NCBI RefSeq assembly: GCF_002291145.1
Contig: NZ_NTGE01000058.1
Span: 124,001 to 188,000 of the forward strand
Reading direction: 5' to 3'
DNA from: Streptomyces sp. SA15
GTDB lineage: Bacteria; Actinomycetota; Actinomycetes; Streptomycetales; Streptomycetaceae
Length of the DNA: 64,000 nucleotides
Below are positions 9,039 through 17,531 of the stretch, piece by piece; within the stretch, counting starts at the first letter, position 1; each line of letters begins with the position of its first letter. The notes under the pieces were generated by a model. It made no database searches and was not told the DNA's origin. It saw nothing but the letters and a program-made list of their open reading frames with translations. Made by a program: the position numbers and the translations under genes.

Positions 9039-9919
9039 CCCATGCAGCAGTCGCCGCGCCCGGGGCGAGGTTCAAGAAGCTCCTGCGCCGTAAGGACGAC
9101 CATGGCGGTGCGCCCAAGCTGTCGCCGCTGTGGACGTTCGTCGCCTGGCTCGCCACGCTGGCGTTCTTCGCGCCGGTGGCTTGGATGGTGCTCACCTCCT
9201 TCCACCAGGAGGCGGACGCGGCGACCAACCCGCCGACCCCGTTCGCGCCGCTCACCTTCGACCAGTACGAGCTGCTGTTCAGCCGGGACATCACCCCGTT
9301 CCTTCTCAACTCGGTCATGGCCAGTGTTCTTTCGACGCTGCTGGTGCTCGCCCTGGCGGTGCCGGCGGCCTACGCGCTGTCCATCAAGCCGGTCGAGAAG
9401 TGGACCGACGTGATGTTCTTCTTCCTGTCCACCAAGTTCCTCCCCGCCATCGCCGCCCTGCTGCCGGTGTACCTGATCGTCAAGGACGCCGGGATGCTGG
9501 ACAACGTGTGGACGCTGGTCATCCTCTACACCGCCATGAACCTGCCGATCGCGGTATGGATGATGCGCTCCTTCCTCGCCGAGGTCCCCAAGGAGATCCT
9601 GGAGGCGGCCGAGGTCGACGGAGCCGGCCTGCTCACCGTGCTGTGGCGGGTCGTCGCGCCGGTCGCCATGCCCGGACTCGCCGCCACCTCGCTGATCTGC
9701 TTCATCTTCAGCTGGAACGAGTTCATGTTCGCCGTGAACCTCACCGCGACGAAGGCGTCCACCGCGCCGGTCTTCCTGGTCGGCTTCATCACCAACGAGG
9801 GCCTGTTCCTGGCCCGGCTGTGCGCGGCGGCCACCCTGGTCTCGCTGCCGGTCCTCATCGCCGGTTTCGCCGCCCAGGACAAGCTCGTCCGCGGCCTCTC
9901 CCTCGGAGCGGTGAAGTGA
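9035..9919 (+). CDS. ABC sugar transporter permease 2 (MalG type)
   Basis: 294 residues with about six membrane spans. The EAA motif EAAEVDGAGLLTVLWRVVAP lies near residues 190-209. The ATG overlaps the end of permease 1, and the stop overlaps the GTG of the following dehydrogenase. The N-terminal 30 residues are hydrophilic and basic, as usual for MalG-like subunits. It forms the channel heterodimer with the product of 8076-9038. Confidence 0.93.
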   Translation: MTHAAVAAPGARFKKLLRRKDDHGGAPKLSPLWTFVAWLATLAFFAPVAWMVLTSFHQEADAATNPPTPFAPLTFDQYELLFSRDITPFLLNSVMASVLSTLLVLALAVPAAYALSIKPVEKWTDVMFFFLSTKFLPAIAALLPVYLIVKDAGMLDNVWTLVILYTAMNLPIAVWMMRSFLAEVPKEILEAAEVDGAGLLTVLWRVVAPVAMPGLAATSLICFIFSWNEFMFAVNLTATKASTAPVFLVGFITNEGLFLARLCAAATLVSLPVLIAGFAAQDKLVRGLSLGAVK

Positions 9920-10923
9920 GGGCGGCCGTCATCACCCAGCCCGGCAGCGTCGAACTCACCACCGTCGAAGACCCCGCTCCCGGCCCCCGCGAGGTCGTCG
10001 TCGAGGTCGCGGCCACCGGGCTGTGCGGCACAGATCTGCACATCCTCCAGGGGGAGTTCGCCCCGAAGCTGCCCATCATCCCCGGCCACGAGTTCGCCGG
10101 GGAGGTCGTGGCCCTCGGCAGCGAGGTCACCGAACTCGCGCTCGGCGACCAGGTCGCCGTGGATCCGTCGCTGTACTGCTTCGAGTGCCACTACTGCCGC
10201 CTCGGCCACAACAACCTTTGCGAACGCTGGGCTGCCATCGGCGTCACCCACCCAGGCGCCGCCGCCGAGTACGCCGTGGCGCCCGTCGCCAACTGCGTAC
10301 GCCTGCCCGATCACGTGGACGTCCAGGACGCGGCCCTGATCGAGCCGCTGTCCTGCGCGGTGCGCGGCTACGACGTCCTGCGCAGCCGACTCGCCTCCCG
10401 CGTGCTCGTCTACGGCGCCGGAACCATGGGCCTGATGATACTCCAGCTCGCCAAGGCCACCGGCGCCGCGAGCGTCGACGTCGTCGACATCAACGCCGAA
10501 CGCCTGGCCACGGCATGGCAATTGGGCTGCTCGGCCGGTGCCGCGTCCGCCGATGAGCTCGACCGGCCGCCCTACGGATGGGATCTGGTCGTCGACGCCA
10601 CCGGCAACGCGAAAGCCATTCAGGACGCCCTCGGCCGGGTGGGCAAAGGCGGTACGTATCTGCAGTTCGGGGTCGCCGACTACGCCGCCCGGGCCACCAT
10701 CGAGCCGTACCGGATCTACAACCAGGAGATCACGATCACCGGCTCCATGGCGGTCCTGCACAGCTTCGAACGCGCGGCGGACCTCTTCGCCACCGGTGTC
10801 ATCGACCCGCGCGTCTTCATCAGTGACCGCCTTCCCCTGGCGGCGTTCCCGGACGCAGTCGCCCGCTTCCAGGCAGGCATCGGCCGCAAGATCCAGATCC
10901 AGCCCGGCCTCGCCACCGCGTGA
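9916..10923 (+). CDS. Zinc-dependent medium-chain (polyol) dehydrogenase 1
   Basis: 335 residues. Catalytic zinc ligands are Cys in GLCGTD and His-Glu in PGHEFAG; the structural zinc loop is CFECHYCRLGHNNLC with four Cys. A Rossmann motif, GAGTMG, follows. The pattern matches sorbitol/xylitol/threonine-type NAD-dependent dehydrogenases. The GTG at 9916 overlaps the upstream permease stop by four bases; upstream in-frame sequence is a shadow of the permease gene. It probably oxidises the imported polyol to a ketose, which the neighbouring FGGY or PfkB kinase would phosphorylate (inference). Confidence 0.9.
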   Translation: MRAAVITQPGSVELTTVEDPAPGPREVVVEVAATGLCGTDLHILQGEFAPKLPIIPGHEFAGEVVALGSEVTELALGDQVAVDPSLYCFECHYCRLGHNNLCERWAAIGVTHPGAAAEYAVAPVANCVRLPDHVDVQDAALIEPLSCAVRGYDVLRSRLASRVLVYGAGTMGLMILQLAKATGAASVDVVDINAERLATAWQLGCSAGAASADELDRPPYGWDLVVDATGNAKAIQDALGRVGKGGTYLQFGVADYAARATIEPYRIYNQEITITGSMAVLHSFERAADLFATGVIDPRVFISDRLPLAAFPDAVARFQAGIGRKIQIQPGLATA

Positions 10924-10949
10924 ACGCCCGAACCGAACGGAACCCCCAC

Positions 10950-11984
10950 ATGACCGAGCAGATCCGCCGCGTTCTCGTCCGCTCCCTCGACGACATCACC
11001 CTCGAGGAGGTGCCTGCCCCCGTCCCCGGGGACGACGAACTCCTGCTGCGCACCACGGTCGTCGGCGTGTGCGGCTCCGACACCCATGCGGCGGCCGGCC
11101 ACCACCCCTTCATCGACCTGCCCTACCGCCCCGGCCATGAGGCAGTCGGTGTCGTCGCCGCGGCAGGCAAGGGAGCCGAGGACTTCGCGCCCGGCGACCG
11201 GGTGATCATCGAGCCCAACCTGTACTGCGGCCGCTGCCCCCAGTGCCGCTCCGGCCGCTACAACATCTGCCAGGAGCTGAAGGTCTTCGGCTGTCAGACA
11301 CCCGGCGCCATGGCCGACTTGTTCACCATCCCGGCCGACCGCGTCCACCGCGTCCCCGACGGCATGACCGACATCGAGGCCGCCCTCGTCGAGCCCCTGG
11401 CCACCCCGGTGCACGCCGTGGCGAAGGCAGGTGACCTCACCGGGCGCACGGTCGTCGTGCTCGGCGCCGGGCCCATCGGTCTGCTCGTCCTCGCCGCCGC
11501 CCGGCACGCCGGCGCCGCGAGGATCGCCGTCACCGACCTGCTGCCGGGCAAGCGGGACCGCGCCCAGCGTCTCGGAGCCGACACGGCTCTGCCCGCCGAC
11601 GCCACCGACCTCGCCGACCAGGCCCACGCGGCGCTCGGCGGACCGGCCGACGTGGTCTTCGACTGCGTGGCGCGCGAACAGTCCATCGCCCAGGCCACCG
11701 ACCTGGTCACCAAGGGCGGCACGATCATCGTCGTCGGCGTCGGCGCCGCCGGCACCACCCCGGTCCGCCTCGACCTGATCCAGGACCGGGAGATCCGCAT
11801 CGAGGGGACGCTGATGTACACCGGCGACGACTACCGCACCGCGATGTCCCTGATCTCGTCCGGCGCGATCGACACCGCCGAGATCGTCACCGCCACCTAC
11901 CCGCTGGAGGACGCCGCCAAGGCGTTCGCCGCATCCGTCGACCCCGAGCAGGTCAAGGTGCTGGTCACGGTGGACGGACCGTAG
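10950..11984 (+). CDS. Zinc-dependent medium-chain (polyol) dehydrogenase 2
   Basis: 344 residues from the ATG at 10950; a GTG at 10920 overlapping the previous stop would add ten residues and cannot be excluded. It has VCGSDTH and GHEAVG catalytic zinc residues, the structural zinc loop CGRCPQCRSGRYNIC, and GAGPIG nucleotide binding. It is a distant paralogue of the upstream enzyme, and the two may act in sequence or on different polyols. The last enzyme gene of the operon, it is followed by the DeoR regulator gene. Confidence 0.88.
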   Translation: MTEQIRRVLVRSLDDITLEEVPAPVPGDDELLLRTTVVGVCGSDTHAAAGHHPFIDLPYRPGHEAVGVVAAAGKGAEDFAPGDRVIIEPNLYCGRCPQCRSGRYNICQELKVFGCQTPGAMADLFTIPADRVHRVPDGMTDIEAALVEPLATPVHAVAKAGDLTGRTVVVLGAGPIGLLVLAAARHAGAARIAVTDLLPGKRDRAQRLGADTALPADATDLADQAHAALGGPADVVFDCVAREQSIAQATDLVTKGGTIIVVGVGAAGTTPVRLDLIQDREIRIEGTLMYTGDDYRTAMSLISSGAIDTAEIVTATYPLEDAAKAFAASVDPEQVKVLVTVDGP

Positions 11985-12151
11985 CCCACGGCCACGCAGG
12001 CAAGGATGCGGACATGGACACAGACACGCACGTCGTACGCAGCAGCCGCCGCCGCACGGGCGGCCCGAGGCCCGCGAGCCGGACAGGCCCCGACCCGCAC
12101 CGGCCCGTGTGGGAAACTGCGAGACCGGAGCAACCGGGAAGGAGGGGCGCC

Positions 12152-12961
12152 GTGACCGCCCGTACGCGACTGTCCCAGGCGGCCGTCGAGGAGCGGCGCC
12201 AGGCCGTGCTGCGGTACGTCGCCGAACACGGCGAGACCCGCATCGACGACCTCGCCCGGCACTTCGACGTCAGTCTGATGACGATGCACCGGGACCTGGA
12301 CGACCTCACCGGGCGACATCTGCTGCGCAAGGAGCGCGGGCGGGCCGTCGCGTTCCCCGCCCTCACCATGGAGACGGCCACCCGCTTCCGCGAGAACAGC
12401 GCCCTCGCGGCCAAGAACGCCATCTGCGCGGCCGTCGCCGGCCGGATCAGGCCGGGCAGCACCGTGCTCATGGAGGACTCGACGACACTGTTCCCCCTGG
12501 TCCCGGCGCTGGCCGAGGTGGATCAGCTGCACGTCGTCACCAACTCGGTCGGCCTCGCGCAGCGCCTCGGGTCCGCCGCCCCCGCGGTGAACGTCACCCT
12601 GCTGGGCGGCCACTACCGGGGCGACTTCAACTCCTGCACCGGCCCCACCGTCACCCGCGCCCTGTCCCGGATCCGGGCCGACCTCGTCCTGATGTCCGCC
12701 ACCGCCGTCCTGGAAGGACGGCTCTTCCACCCCCTGAACGACTACGTCGAGGTGAAGCTGGCCCTGCTCGCCTCCGCCGAACAGGCGCTGCTCCTGGTGG
12801 ACCACTCGAAGTTCGGCAAGACCGCCACGTACGCGTACGGCACCGTGGCCGACTACCACACCGTCATCACCGACACCGCCACCCCCGCCGCGGAACTCGC
12901 GGCCATACGCGACCTCGGAGTCCCCGTCGAGACGGTCGAACCCGAAGAGCCTTCCCTGTGA
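12152..12961 (+). CDS. DeoR-family transcriptional regulator
   Basis: 269 residues. The N-terminal winged helix-turn-helix spans about residues 17-45 (RIDDLARHFDVSLMTMHRDL), followed by the DeoR C-terminal sugar-phosphate sensor domain, a phosphosugar-isomerase-like fold. An open frame extends upstream, but AAGGAGGGG directly before the GTG at 12152 fixes the start. Its stop overlaps the HAD gene start. It most likely represses the polyol operon and the divergent pfkB until a phosphorylated intermediate appears, as DeoR regulators commonly do. The operator was not identified. Confidence 0.9.
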   Translation: MTARTRLSQAAVEERRQAVLRYVAEHGETRIDDLARHFDVSLMTMHRDLDDLTGRHLLRKERGRAVAFPALTMETATRFRENSALAAKNAICAAVAGRIRPGSTVLMEDSTTLFPLVPALAEVDQLHVVTNSVGLAQRLGSAAPAVNVTLLGGHYRGDFNSCTGPTVTRALSRIRADLVLMSATAVLEGRLFHPLNDYVEVKLALLASAEQALLLVDHSKFGKTATYAYGTVADYHTVITDTATPAAELAAIRDLGVPVETVEPEEPSL

Positions 12962-13695
12962 TCCACACCCTGTTCGAGACCCCGAGCGCCTACCGCCCCA
13001 GCGACGCGGAGATGGCCGCGCCGGTGCCCCCGGTCCAGGCCGTCCTGTTCGACTTCAGCAACACGCTCTTCCAGATGATCGACCTGGAGACGTGGCTGCG
13101 TCGGGTCGGCTCCGCCGCCGGCCGCCTTGCCGTGCTGGACGAGCCCGGCGCAGTGGCCGAAATCTCCGAGCAGTTGCGCGCCGCCTTCCGGCTGCCCTCC
13201 GTCGTGTCCCTCCAGGAAGGCCGTGATCTCTCTTCCGCGCAGCACCGCCGCGCCATGTGGGGATGGTGGGAGCAGGTGGACTTCCTGCGCGACGCGGAGG
13301 AGGCGGCCTACCGGGAGCTCACCGCCCCGGACGCCTGGGTTCCCTATCCCGACACCGAACCGGTCCTGCGCGCCCTGCACGAGCGCGGACTGCGCGTCGG
13401 CATCGTCAGCGACTTCGCCTGGGACCTGCGCACCCACCTCGCCCACCACGGGCTGAACGCCTTGATCGACACCTGCGTGATCTCCTACGAGCACGGCCGC
13501 GAAAAGCCCGACCCCCAGCTGTTCCTCAAAGCGTGCGCCGGCCTCGGCTCGGACCCCCGCGCCACCCTCATGGTCGGCGACAACCCGGTCCGCGACGGCG
13601 GCGCGGCCGCCTGCGGTCTGCGCACGTACATCCTGCCGGCGGAACACCGCACCGGCGAGCGCGGCCTGACGGATGTGCGGCGGCTCGTGATCTGA
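12958..13695 (+). CDS. HAD-superfamily hydrolase-like protein with altered motif I
   Basis: 245 residues, starting at a GTG that overlaps the DeoR stop. The Rossmannoid HAD fold is evident: motif I VLFDFSNTLF near residue 27, motif II around IVSDFA, a motif III Lys in GREKPDPQLF, and motif IV VGDNPVRDGGAA. Motif I reads D-x-S instead of the D-x-D used by HAD phosphatases, so the usual general acid is missing. The protein may have weak or different chemistry, for example on a sugar phosphate from this pathway. The role is inferred from position only. Confidence 0.82.
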   Translation: MIHTLFETPSAYRPSDAEMAAPVPPVQAVLFDFSNTLFQMIDLETWLRRVGSAAGRLAVLDEPGAVAEISEQLRAAFRLPSVVSLQEGRDLSSAQHRRAMWGWWEQVDFLRDAEEAAYRELTAPDAWVPYPDTEPVLRALHERGLRVGIVSDFAWDLRTHLAHHGLNALIDTCVISYEHGREKPDPQLFLKACAGLGSDPRATLMVGDNPVRDGGAAACGLRTYILPAEHRTGERGLTDVRRLVI

Positions 13696-13700
13696 GCTGC

Positions 13701-13844
13701 GCAGCAGAGGAACTGCCCGGCTGGTCGAGTCCAGGGTTCGACGACGGAGACTGGTCGCCGGTGGACATCGTCGACCGGGACCCGACGACTCTGGACGCAC
13801 CCACCGGCCCGCCGGTGCGCTGCACACAGGAGATGGTCGTCTGA
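13701..13844 (+). pseudogene. Relic of a GH78 rhamnosidase N-terminal domain
   Basis: A 47-codon in-frame piece ending in TGA contains LPGWSSPGFDDGDWSPV followed by LDAPTGPPVR. This closely resembles the jelly-roll domain just before the GH78 catalytic barrel. There is no start codon and no continuation. It lies right after the polyol locus, while a nearly complete GH78 gene occupies the left edge of the window, so it may be a deletion scar of a second rhamnosidase gene. Confidence 0.6.
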
Positions 13845-13886
13845 CGCGCGGGGCAACCGCCGACCGTCGGGGACTCCGGGCCGGCC

Positions 13887-13921
13887 GCCCGGGGCCCGGG
13901 CGCGCAGCAGGGCCCCCGGGC
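13887..13921. terminator. GC-rich hairpin between convergent genes
   Basis: GCCCGGGGCCC at 13887-13897 pairs with GGGCCCCCGGGC at 13910-13921, with one bulge and a 12-base loop. It lies between the HAD gene (plus strand) and the MmyB-like regulator (minus strand), so it may work as a bidirectional terminator. Confidence 0.5.
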
Positions 13922-13991
13922 CCGGCAGGCGAGGTCGTAACGAACAGAACGCTCCGGCGGTCGGGCGTCGTGCGGCGGCGGCCCGGCGCGG

Positions 13992-14861
13992 TCAGTTGAC
14001 GGGGGAGGAGGCCAGCAGGTCCTGGTCGGCGGCCCAGGAGGCCAGGATGCGCAGCCGTTCGTGGGTGGGGGAGCCGGGCGCGGCGGTCCAGACGGTGAGG
14101 TGCTGGTCGGGGTCGGTGTTGGCGGTGAGGGTGTCCCAGTCCAGGACGAGTTCGCCGACGACCGGATGGTTGAGGGTCTTCGTGCCCACGGTGCGGGCGG
14201 CGACGTGGTGATCGCCCCACCAGCGGGCGAACTGCTTGTCGCGCATGGACAGTTCACCGACCAGCTCGATCAGGCGCGGGTCTTCGGGATACTTCGCGGC
14301 CTCCATGCGCAGTTGGGCAACGGCGATGTGCGCGGAGCTCTCCCAGTCGGCGTACAGGGTGCGCATGGCGGGGTCGGTGAAGATGATCCGCGGGTAGTTG
14401 CGGTGCTTTTCCGCGAGGCGGGAGAAGTCGGTGACCAGGGCGGCGGCCAGCGCGTTCCAGGCCAGGATGTCCCCGCGTCGGCCCTGCACGATGGCCGGGG
14501 TGGCGGTGAGGTCGTCCAGAACCCGCTGGAGCTGTGGCTGGACCTTCTGCCGGCCGCGGCGCCGGGTGCGGGTGGTGGTCTTTCCGGCGAGCTGGAAGAG
14601 GTAGCCCCGCTCGTCGTCGTCCAGGTGGAGGACCCGGGCGAGGACGTCCAGCACCGGCGCCGATGCCTGCATGCGGCCCTGTTCCAGACGCGTGTAGTAG
14701 TCGGTGCTGATGCTGGCCAGCTGGGCGACCTCCTCGCGGCGCAGCCCGGCCACCCGGCGGGGCCTGTCGGTCTCGGGCAGGCCGACCGAGCGCGGGCTCA
14801 GCTCGGAGCGGCGCTTCTTGAGGAATTCTCCCAGCTCATTGAGGGGAAGGTTGGCGGTCAT
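13992..14861 (-). CDS. XRE/MmyB-like transcriptional regulator 1
   Basis: 289 residues. An N-terminal XRE helix-turn-helix (RREEVAQLASISTDYYTRLE, about residues 38-57) is followed by a C-terminal PAS-like MmyB ligand-binding domain (DILAWNALAAAL, KHRNYPRIIF, GSPTHERLRILASW). This family is widespread in actinomycetes and named after the methylenomycin regulator MmyB. It is divergent from a zinc dehydrogenase gene across a dyad-containing region. A -10-like element ends about seven bases before the ATG, so the message may be leaderless. Paralogues lie at 21270 (decayed) and 32166. It probably controls the shared-dyad promoters described below. Confidence 0.9.
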   Translation of the reverse strand: MTANLPLNELGEFLKKRRSELSPRSVGLPETDRPRRVAGLRREEVAQLASISTDYYTRLEQGRMQASAPVLDVLARVLHLDDDERGYLFQLAGKTTTRTRRRGRQKVQPQLQRVLDDLTATPAIVQGRRGDILAWNALAAALVTDFSRLAEKHRNYPRIIFTDPAMRTLYADWESSAHIAVAQLRMEAAKYPEDPRLIELVGELSMRDKQFARWWGDHHVAARTVGTKTLNHPVVGELVLDWDTLTANTDPDQHLTVWTAAPGSPTHERLRILASWAADQDLLASSPVN

Positions 14862-14868
14862 GCTTCCC

Positions 14869-14976
14869 AGGATGACATCGATCGCACCTGCGTAAGGGGG
14901 GAGAATTTCCTCCCCGGATGTTTCCCTCCTGGGATATTTCTCTCCGCTTTTCGCGCCCGCCCTCGCGTGTGAGGCT
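14869..14976. promoter_or_regulatory. Dyad operator and divergent promoters, regulator 1 / dehydrogenase
   Basis: The dyad GGGGGGAGAATTTCCTCCCC lies at 14896-14915, followed by a second partner ending in TTTCTCTCC. Rightward, CTCCG (14942-14946), 21 bases and TGTGAGGCT (14968-14976) lead to the dehydrogenase. Leftward, CTCCC, 21 bases and TGTCATCCT (complement of 14869-14877) lead to the regulator gene. The 21-base spacing recurs at the other sites in this window. Operator function is inferred. Confidence 0.72.
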
Positions 14977-15043
14977 CGATCGTGAGCAGTCGTTCCTCAC
15001 GACGGCTGCGGCTCACCGATCCCCGCACCGAAGGAAGCACCCC

Positions 15044-16060
15044 ATGCGCGGAGCAGTCATTCACGCCCCCGGCGATGTCCGCTTCGAGACCCTGGACGAC
15101 CCGAAGATCATCCAGCCGACCGACGCCGTCATCCGTACGGTCTCCACCTGTGTGTGCGGCTCGGACCTGTGGCCCTATCGCGGCGCGGAACCCATCGGCG
15201 ACCCGCACCCGATGGGGCACGAGTACGTCGGCATCGTCGAGGAGGTCGGCAGCGAGGTCACCCACGTCAGGCCGGGCCAGTTCGTGGTCGGATCCTTCGC
15301 CACCTCGGACAACACCTGCGTGAACTGCCGGAACGGCTGGCAGTCCTCCTGTCTGAGCCGGGAGTTCATGAGCACCTGCCAGGCCGAGTACGTGCGCATC
15401 CCCAACGCCCACGGCACCCTGGTCGCCACGGACGAGCACCCGGACGCCGAGATGGTGCCCAGCCTGCTCGCCGTGTCCGATGTGATGGGCACCGGCTGGT
15501 ACGCCGCCCTCGCCGCCGAGGTGAAGCCCGGCTCGACGGCCGTCGTGGTCGGCGACGGAGCGGTCGGCCTGTGCGGTGTCATCGCCGCGAAGGAACTGGG
15601 TGCCGAGCGGATCATCGCCATGTCCCGGCACGAGTCCCGGCAGAAGCTCGCCCTCGAGTTCGGCGCCACCGACATCATCAGCGAACGCGGCGAGGAAGGC
15701 ATCGCCCGCGTCAAGGACCTCACCGGCGGCATCGGCGCCGACTCCGTGCTGGAGTGCGTCGGCACCGCCGAGTCGATGCGCCAGGCCCTGCACTCGACCC
15801 GGCCCGGCGGCAACGTCGGCTTCGTCGGAGTTCCCCACGAGGTCTCGATCGACGGCCAGGAGCTGTTCTTCTCCCAGGTCGGCCTGCGAGGAGGCCCCGC
15901 CCCCGTGCGTCGCTACCTGCCCGACCTGATCGACCGGGTCCTGTCCGGCCGGATCAACCCCGGCAAGGTCTTCGACCTCACCCTGCCCCTGGACCAGGTC
16001 GCCGAGGGCTACAAGGCCATGGACGAACGCCGCGCCATCAAGACCCTGCTCAAGCCCTGA
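15044..16060 (+). CDS. Zinc-binding alcohol dehydrogenase (medium chain)
   Basis: 338 residues. Catalytic zinc motifs are CVCGSDLWPYRG and MGHEYVG; the Cys cluster NTCVNCRNGWQSSC has fewer structural-zinc Cys than the four in the polyol dehydrogenases. GDGAVGLCG is the dinucleotide-binding loop. The ATG at 15044 follows GAAGGAAG; codons upstream belong to the leader. It is the first gene under the dyad promoter and divergent from the MmyB-like regulator, hence a likely direct target. Probably an NAD(P)-dependent reductase or dehydrogenase of an alcohol/aldehyde pair; the substrate is unknown. Confidence 0.88.
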   Translation: MRGAVIHAPGDVRFETLDDPKIIQPTDAVIRTVSTCVCGSDLWPYRGAEPIGDPHPMGHEYVGIVEEVGSEVTHVRPGQFVVGSFATSDNTCVNCRNGWQSSCLSREFMSTCQAEYVRIPNAHGTLVATDEHPDAEMVPSLLAVSDVMGTGWYAALAAEVKPGSTAVVVGDGAVGLCGVIAAKELGAERIIAMSRHESRQKLALEFGATDIISERGEEGIARVKDLTGGIGADSVLECVGTAESMRQALHSTRPGGNVGFVGVPHEVSIDGQELFFSQVGLRGGPAPVRRYLPDLIDRVLSGRINPGKVFDLTLPLDQVAEGYKAMDERRAIKTLLKP

Positions 16061-16081
16061 GCGCAGACGCGTCCACAACTG

Positions 16082-16106
16082 GGGCCGCACCGACGCGGTG
16101 CGGCCC
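16082..16106 (+). terminator. Hairpin between dehydrogenase and SDR-like gene
   Basis: GGGCCGCACC and its exact complement GGTGCGGCCC flank a five-base loop, 22 bases after the dehydrogenase stop. It could be a terminator or an intercistronic processing/attenuation hairpin, since the next gene is on the same strand only 40 bases on. Confidence 0.55.
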
Positions 16107-16145
16107 AAGGACCGGCAAACCAACCCGCTCACACCAGGACTGACC

Positions 16146-16811
16146 ATGACCACCTTCGCCCTCATCGGTGCCGGCCCCGGTCTCGGACTTGCCACCGCCC
16201 GCCGCTTCGGAGTCGCCGGCCACACCGTCGCCCTCATCGCCCGCGACGCGGAGAAGCTGGACGGCATGACGGCCACCCTCGCCCGTGACGACGTCCAGGC
16301 GCGCGGCTACACGGCCGATGTCCTCGACATCGAGTCCCTGACGGCGGCCCTGTACGCAGCCGCGGCCGACCTGGGCACCGTCGAGATCCTCCAGTACAGC
16401 CCCGTGCCCCGCGCCGACTTCATGAAGCAGGTCCTCGACACCAGCGCCGACGACCTCGACGCCCCGCTCGCCTTCTCCGTCAAGGGCCCCGTCACCGCGG
16501 TGAACGCCGTCCTGCCCGGCATGCGCGAACTCGGCCGCGGCACGCTGCTGTTCGTCAACGGCTCCAGCGCCGTACGACCGAATCCGAAGGTCGCCGGGAC
16601 CTCGATCGCCTTCGCCGCCGAGAGCGCCTACGCCCGCATGCTGCACGACACGCTCGCCCCGGAGAACATCCACGCCGCGCAGCTGATCATCCCCGGAGCG
16701 ATCCGGCCCGACGCCGAGCACAGCAGCCCCGACGTCCTGGCCCAGCGCCTGTACGACCTCCACACCAAGCGGGACGGCTTCCGCCACTACTCCGAGCCCC
16801 TGCCCGACTAG
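16146..16811 (+). CDS. SDR-fold protein lacking the catalytic lysine
   Basis: 221 residues with an SDR Rossmann start, LIGAGPGLGLATARRFG (residues 5-21). The region that should carry Tyr-x-x-x-Lys reads AYARMLHD, so Leu replaces the catalytic Lys, although Ser residues sit at the expected earlier position (NGSSAV). It may bind NAD(P) without classical SDR catalysis. The ATG at 16146 is chosen over an upstream GTG because the intervening codons are leader-like. It is co-directional with the zinc dehydrogenase and a cyclophilin-like lipoprotein gene. Confidence 0.8.
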   Translation: MTTFALIGAGPGLGLATARRFGVAGHTVALIARDAEKLDGMTATLARDDVQARGYTADVLDIESLTAALYAAAADLGTVEILQYSPVPRADFMKQVLDTSADDLDAPLAFSVKGPVTAVNAVLPGMRELGRGTLLFVNGSSAVRPNPKVAGTSIAFAAESAYARMLHDTLAPENIHAAQLIIPGAIRPDAEHSSPDVLAQRLYDLHTKRDGFRHYSEPLPD

Positions 16812-16826
16812 CCACAGGACGCCCCC

Positions 16827-17363
16827 GTGAACCCCGCCCCCTTTCGCGCTCTCGCCCGCGTGGTCCCGGCCGCCGCCCTGCTGCTGGTCATGACCGCCTG
16901 CACCGACGATTCCCCGCCCCCCTCCGCCTCCTCCGCCGCTTCGTCCTCCGAGCCCGCGTCGCCGCATGCTTCGACGACCTCGGCAGCCACCACACCGACC
17001 GGCAGGACAACCGCGATGAACATCCGGCTCACCCTCGACGGCCACCACATCGCCGCCACCCTGAACGACAGTCCCACCGCCCGCGACTTCGCGGCCCAGC
17101 TCCCCATGACCCTCTCCCTGCGCGACCTCAACCAGGCCGAGAAGGTCGCCGATCTGCCCCGGAAACTGTCCACCTCCGGCGCCCCGGAAGGCGCCGACCC
17201 CGAGGTCGGGGACCTGGCGTACTACGCCCCCTGGAACCAGCTCGCCACCTACTACCGCGACGCCCCGTACGCGACCGGCCTGGTCATCCTCGGACACATG
17301 GCCGACGGCGGCGCCGAGCGGCTCGCCACCGCCGAGGAGATCACCATCGAAGCCGCGCCCTGA
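16827..17363 (+). CDS. Lipoprotein with cyclophilin-like domain
   Basis: 178 residues. A signal peptide ends in the lipobox-like MTAC (Cys24), and a Ser/Pro/Thr linker reaches about residue 60. The C-terminal half (MNIRLTLDGHHIAATLNDSP, then LPMTLSLRDLNQAEK, GDLAYYAPWNQLATYY, LVILGHMADG) matches the small bacterial cyclophilin-like fold family, not a classical peptidyl-prolyl isomerase. The function of that family is unclear. It follows the SDR-like gene by 15 bases and is probably in the same transcript. Confidence 0.8.
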   Translation: MNPAPFRALARVVPAAALLLVMTACTDDSPPPSASSAASSSEPASPHASTTSAATTPTGRTTAMNIRLTLDGHHIAATLNDSPTARDFAAQLPMTLSLRDLNQAEKVADLPRKLSTSGAPEGADPEVGDLAYYAPWNQLATYYRDAPYATGLVILGHMADGGAERLATAEEITIEAAP

Positions 17364-17390
17364 CCCGCCCCACCGCTCGCCCGAGCAGGA

Positions 17391-17440
17391 AGGGGGGAGG
17401 AGATCCTCCCCTTTTCGTCCGGTTCGCCGCATGGAACCGT
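17391..17440 (+). promoter_or_regulatory. Dyad promoter before MFS exporter 1
   Basis: A near-perfect palindrome, AGGGGGGAGGAGATCCTCCCC, is followed 21 bases after CTCCC (17406-17410) by TGGAACCGT (17432-17440). The layout matches the dyad promoters at 14869, 21055, 23105, 24100, 31643, 32033 and 33115. The MFS gene starts 92 bases downstream of the -10-like element. Confidence 0.68.
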
Positions 17441-17531
17441 CGAAGACGTGGCCGCGCCGTCCGCTGTCCGCCGCGACGGCTTCAGCCGCCACCATGATCC
17501 CCCGTTTTCCACGCAAGGAAAGACCACACGT

